NCBI GenBank assembly: GCA_012512705.1
Contig: JAAZDR010000118.1
Span: 1-8,643, forward strand
Source: Bacillota bacterium
GTDB taxonomy: Bacteria > Bacillota > Dethiobacteria > DTU022 > JAAZDR01
Direction of reading: 5' to 3'
Length of the DNA: 8,643 nucleotides
Shown in pieces: positions 5,603 to 8,643 of the stretch (position 1 is the stretch's first letter; each line of letters starts with the position of its first letter). The position numbers and the translations under genes were made by a program. Under the pieces are notes generated by a model, which was not told the DNA's origin, made no database searches, and saw only the letters and a list, made by a program, of their open reading frames with translations.

Positions 5603-8383
5603 CTAATCTCCCCCTTGTGGTTCTTCCAGCAGCTCTTCAGGAACACTGGGGAAGAGACTATCAGAAGCACTGTCTTCAAGCTGGCTGAGAATTTCACCCA
5701 GCTCATCGATCAGCTCACCATATCCAGCCCAATCGCCCTCTCGCAGCCTCTCCTGTGCCTCTTCATAAACCTCCCGTGCCCTACGGGCGAGCTCAGAGAG
5801 TTCACCAGGGATAACAATGGGAGCATCCGGCAGTTCGCCCGGACTCTCCTCCGGAGGGATGTTCTCAGGCCGCTCACCAAAGATACGCATTAAGGCCAAA
5901 TCAAGGGAGCTTTCCATGATTATCTTATCGCCGAAGGCAACAATAACCCTTGTTAGCTCGGGCAGCCCTCCCTGTTCAGCCTGCAGATAAATCGGTTCAA
6001 CATAAAGGATTGATTCTTTAATCGGCAGCACGAGAAGGTTGCCGCGGATGACATTTGAGCCGTGCTGATCCCAAAGGGAAAGCTGCTCAGAGATCTCTGT
6101 GTCTTGGTCAATGCGGTTTTCTATCTGTGATGGTCCAAAAACTACCCTTTCCTTGGGGAAAAGGTAGATGACGAGTTCTCCATAGTTCTCGCCATCGGAG
6201 CGTCCGGCAAGCCAGGCGATCATATTATCACGGACTACAGGAGTATAAGGGAGAATAAGAACAAATTCTTCCTCTGACTCCCCAGGGAGCTGTAAAATTG
6301 TATAGTATGGCTCCATAGGCTGCCTTTGATCAAAATACTGCTCGAGGGGAATCTGCCACAGGTCTTCACGATTATAGAAAACATTGGGATCATTCATATG
6401 ATAAGTAGCATAAACCTCAGCCTGAACGCTGAAAAAATATTCCGGGTAGCGAATATGCGCTTCCAAGCCAGCCGGCATTTCCTTAAGAGGGCGGAAAAGA
6501 CCGGGAAAAATTTTGCTGTATGTTTGGATTAAAGGTTCACTCTCATCAGCAATATAAAAACCAACATCGCCATTATAGGCGTCCACGACCGCCTTTACCG
6601 AGTTGCGTATATAGTTAATACCGCTGTAAGGCTGTGCGTAGGGAAAGCGGCTGCTCACCGTGTATGCATCACGAATCCAGTAAAGTCGACCATCATCACC
6701 GATAACCGGATAGGCATCTTGCTCATAGCGCAGAAAAGGAGCAATTTTTTTCACCCGGGTGTGAATATTGCGGTCGAACATCACACGGCTATCGTTTTCA
6801 AGCTCCTGGGAAATTATTATACGGTAGTCGGCAAATTTAAAGGCGAAGAGGAGCCGGCGCAAAAAAGAACCAAGCTCAATACCGCCGCTCCCCTCGTATT
6901 CCGTATAGATATTCGTTTCCCCTGCCGGGTAGTTAAATTCCGGTGTATTAGTATTAACGATGACAAAGTCATCGGTCAGTTCGCCATAATATATTTCTGG
7001 CTGCTCCACAGCTAGATCTTCGGCATTTACGCGTATAGGAAGATCGCCGGTAGTATAATGCGGAAGTCCATCTGAGCCTACTTCAGCAACCGGGCTCATT
7101 GCCAGACCATAGCCGTGAGTGTACTGCAGGCGTAAATTCACCCACGTCTGGGCTTGGGGATCGAGCATCTCCTTATTAAGTTCTCGAGCGGAAAGCATAA
7201 CCTGACGGTACTGACCGTCAATCCAGTAGCGGTCGGTATCAACATCGCGAAACTCATAGTAAGGGCGGATCGCCTGCAGCTGATTATAGGTGGTGTGCAG
7301 CGGGCGATAGTCCCAGAGGCGCACGTTCTCCATTGTTCCGGGGACTTCATGGAGATCCTCCCAGGTCAGCTGCTGAATAGCTGGATATTCTTCACGCTTA
7401 ATCTTATCCAGGCCAAAAGCCTTCTGCGTAAAAGCAATATTATATTCAATGTATGGACGTTCATAAGCAAACTCATTCGGTTCTACTTGAAACTGCTGCA
7501 CGAGTGCTGGATAAATTGTCCCCAACCCCAGGGAGGTGAGCAGCAAGATTCCAATACCATATAATAAGAGGCGCCGGCGCTGCAAGAAAATATTCGCCAG
7601 ATTGAGAAGGGCGAGTAAGCCGGCCAAAACAGCCAAGAGTCGCAAGATCGGCAAATTGGCGTTAATATCGGTGTAGCCAACACCAAATACAGCACCGCGC
7701 GGAGAGAAGAGAAGCTCATGGGCCTGCAGCCAGTAGTCCCAGGCTTTCAAAGCAAAAGCAGCGGCAAAAAGGAGCGACAGATGGGTCTGTCCGTGCCGCG
7801 GCAGAATTGGCAGCCGGCGGCCGGCTTCTACTACCGGAGAGCTGAAATAATAGATCACTCCCGTAACAATTGCTGTCAAAACGACCATCGACATAAAATA
7901 ATTGTAAAGAAAGCGGTAAAAAGGGAGAGTAAAAATGTAAAACGAGACGTCGGTATTGAAAATGGGATCTGCAATACCGAACTCTGAAGCAGCCAAAAAA
8001 CTCCTGAATTCTAACCAATAAGCGCCGGTATAGGAGGTAAAAAAGAAAGATAAAACAGCGCTGACTACTAAAAAAAGAATCGTCAGATTGCGGTAATTTA
8101 AAAGACCGCCGAGGGGTGAACCTTCAAATCTCCTCAGAAAATAGCTGTCTCCGAGATAAACCACTGAACGGCGTGCGGCAAGCAGGTTGCCGAGGAAAAA
8201 GAGGAAAAATACCAACCAAGCTATAATCCGCATACCCCAGCGCGAAAGGTGTAGCGTCCAGAACACGCTGCTGTAATTGAGGTTCCTAAACCATAACCAA
8301 TCAAGATAAAAATTAGTGTTGGCAAAAACCAGAACAACAGCTAGCACAATTATACTCAGGATCAAACGGCGAGCTGTTCGCAT
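5603..8383 (-). CDS. UPF0182 family large membrane protein
   Basis: This 926-residue protein is of the UPF0182 / COG1615 family, which has no established biochemical function. Seven hydrophobic segments are visible at about 7-23, 52-70, 99-117, 160-180, 202-219, 245-265 and 271-291. They are followed by a soluble part of about 630 residues, likely outside the membrane. The family hallmark follows the last helix: VEPNEFAYERPYIEYNIAFT (300-319). The C-terminus (about 810-926) has a Pro/Glu-rich linker, a helical AREVYEEAQERLREGDWAGY segment typical of the family end, and an acidic tail. The length agrees with complete members. The ribosome binding site AAAGGGG lies about 10 bases before the ATG; an ATG five bases upstream is out of frame. 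It sits between a comEA-like gene and thrC on the same strand. Confidence 0.93.
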   Translation of the reverse strand: MRTARRLILSIIVLAVVLVFANTNFYLDWLWFRNLNYSSVFWTLHLSRWGMRIIAWLVFFLFFLGNLLAARRSVVYLGDSYFLRRFEGSPLGGLLNYRNLTILFLVVSAVLSFFFTSYTGAYWLEFRSFLAASEFGIADPIFNTDVSFYIFTLPFYRFLYNYFMSMVVLTAIVTGVIYYFSSPVVEAGRRLPILPRHGQTHLSLLFAAAFALKAWDYWLQAHELLFSPRGAVFGVGYTDINANLPILRLLAVLAGLLALLNLANIFLQRRRLLLYGIGILLLTSLGLGTIYPALVQQFQVEPNEFAYERPYIEYNIAFTQKAFGLDKIKREEYPAIQQLTWEDLHEVPGTMENVRLWDYRPLHTTYNQLQAIRPYYEFRDVDTDRYWIDGQYRQVMLSARELNKEMLDPQAQTWVNLRLQYTHGYGLAMSPVAEVGSDGLPHYTTGDLPIRVNAEDLAVEQPEIYYGELTDDFVIVNTNTPEFNYPAGETNIYTEYEGSGGIELGSFLRRLLFAFKFADYRIIISQELENDSRVMFDRNIHTRVKKIAPFLRYEQDAYPVIGDDGRLYWIRDAYTVSSRFPYAQPYSGINYIRNSVKAVVDAYNGDVGFYIADESEPLIQTYSKIFPGLFRPLKEMPAGLEAHIRYPEYFFSVQAEVYATYHMNDPNVFYNREDLWQIPLEQYFDQRQPMEPYYTILQLPGESEEEFVLILPYTPVVRDNMIAWLAGRSDGENYGELVIYLFPKERVVFGPSQIENRIDQDTEISEQLSLWDQHGSNVIRGNLLVLPIKESILYVEPIYLQAEQGGLPELTRVIVAFGDKIIMESSLDLALMRIFGERPENIPPEESPGELPDAPIVIPGELSELARRAREVYEEAQERLREGDWAGYGELIDELGEILSQLEDSASDSLFPSVPEELLEEPQGGD

Positions 8384-8486
8384 TCATATAAAACCCCTTT
8401 CAGTCCCTTTTTTCTCAGCAGCAGCGAATAACAGCCCTGAGTGATAGTTCCTAAAAATTAGGATCTAAAGTAAAAATACTTGTTAA

Positions 8487-8492
8487 ATTATA
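8487..8492 (-). promoter_or_regulatory. Candidate -10 box upstream of the UPF0182 gene
   Basis: The minus strand reads TATAAT about 104 bases upstream of the start codon. No clear -35 hexamer is seen at 17-18 bases. If used, it gives a leader of nearly 100 bases that contains a 6-base-pair hairpin (TCCTAA / TTAGGA at 8449-8463, 3-base loop) without a T-run. Confidence 0.35.
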
Positions 8493-8523
8493 CTGCCGCA
8501 AACATACAAAATATATGTAAAAT

Positions 8524-8643
8524 TTAGTTAACCGTTACCAATTCACGCAGGCTTTCCAGGGTTTTAGCACCGATACCGCTGACATGCACCAACTCTTCGA
8601 TGCTTTTAAAAGGCCCGTTTTTTTCCCGGTAATCGACAATTGC
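8524..8643 (-). CDS. ComEA-like helix-hairpin-helix DNA-binding protein, C-terminal end (partial)
   Basis: Thirty-nine C-terminal residues and the TAA are in the window; the rest lies beyond its right edge. The sequence AIVDYREKNGPFKSIEELVH then VSGIGAKTLESLRELVTVN is the classic second half of a ComEA-type helix-hairpin-helix domain (IxxYRxxNGPFxxIEEL, then VxGIGxKTLExL). In full-length ComEA this domain binds double-stranded DNA at the outer face of the membrane during natural transformation. The fragment cannot tell a true competence receptor from other small proteins with this domain. No comEB or comEC follows downstream; the next gene is the UPF0182 protein. No clear terminator follows the stop. 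Confidence 0.85.
   Translation of the reverse strand, partial: AIVDYREKNGPFKSIEELVHVSGIGAKTLESLRELVTVN

Noticed and set aside
5462..5893. Plus-strand open frame opposite the end of the UPF0182 gene and the thrC start
   Set aside because: It is the complement of well-supported coding sequence, spans the boundary of two real genes, and has no recognisable domain or ribosome binding site.
7154..7564. 136-codon plus-strand open frame inside the UPF0182 gene
   Set aside because: It is antisense to a gene with clear family signatures and looks like a shadow frame.
8449..8463. TCCTAA-AAA-TTAGGA hairpin as a terminator for the comEA-like gene
   Set aside because: The stem is only 6 A/T-rich base pairs and no T-run follows on either strand; it may be incidental leader structure.
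1..8643. CRISPR array, insertion sequence, tRNA, rRNA or riboswitch
   Set aside because: No regularly spaced repeats, transposase, terminal inverted repeats, cloverleaf-like segments or known riboswitch core sequences were seen on reading both strands.

Overview
The window looks like chromosomal DNA from a Gram-positive anaerobe, most likely of the Clostridia. The grounds are the gene content: a large UPF0182 membrane protein, a ComEA-type helix-hairpin-helix C-terminus, a long-form YeiH-type transporter, an Rrf2/IscR-like regulator with three cysteines, and a relic of an oxygen-sensitive hybrid-cluster protein. Strong purine-rich ribosome binding sites and a GC content that looks moderate by eye fit this. 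I cannot name a genus.

Layout from right to left, since almost everything is on the minus strand. The right edge holds the last 39 codons of a ComEA-like protein. Then comes a 926-residue UPF0182 membrane protein, threonine synthase 51 bases further on, and ribonuclease HI with its own candidate -10 box. Immediately after rnhA lies a decayed 3' fragment of a hybrid cluster protein (hcp), 5'-truncated and interrupted by one in-frame TAA. A convergent plus-strand rrf2 gene ends in a hairpin terminator that can serve both strands. Divergent from rrf2 is a CAP/SCP-domain lipoprotein. It is followed in the same frame, after its TGA, by a 74-codon open stretch that looks like a protein relic and runs into a minus-strand terminator. 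Last is a YeiH-family transporter, followed 49 bases later by the start of a membrane-anchored protein whose reading frame breaks at an A7T8 tract.

The genes do not form one obvious pathway. The ComEA/UPF0182/ThrC/RnhA stretch is ordinary housekeeping. The rrf2-hcp neighbourhood may once have been a nitrosative-stress or redox unit, because Rrf2-family Fe-S regulators often control hcp, but here the hcp is broken. I see no convincing new multi-gene system, CRISPR array, insertion sequence, tRNA or rRNA. The points most worth a second look are the pseudogene and relic signals (hcp, the post-CAP open frame, the A7T8 frame break), the three-cysteine regulator, and a plus-strand terminator-like hairpin lying over the likely rnhA promoter.
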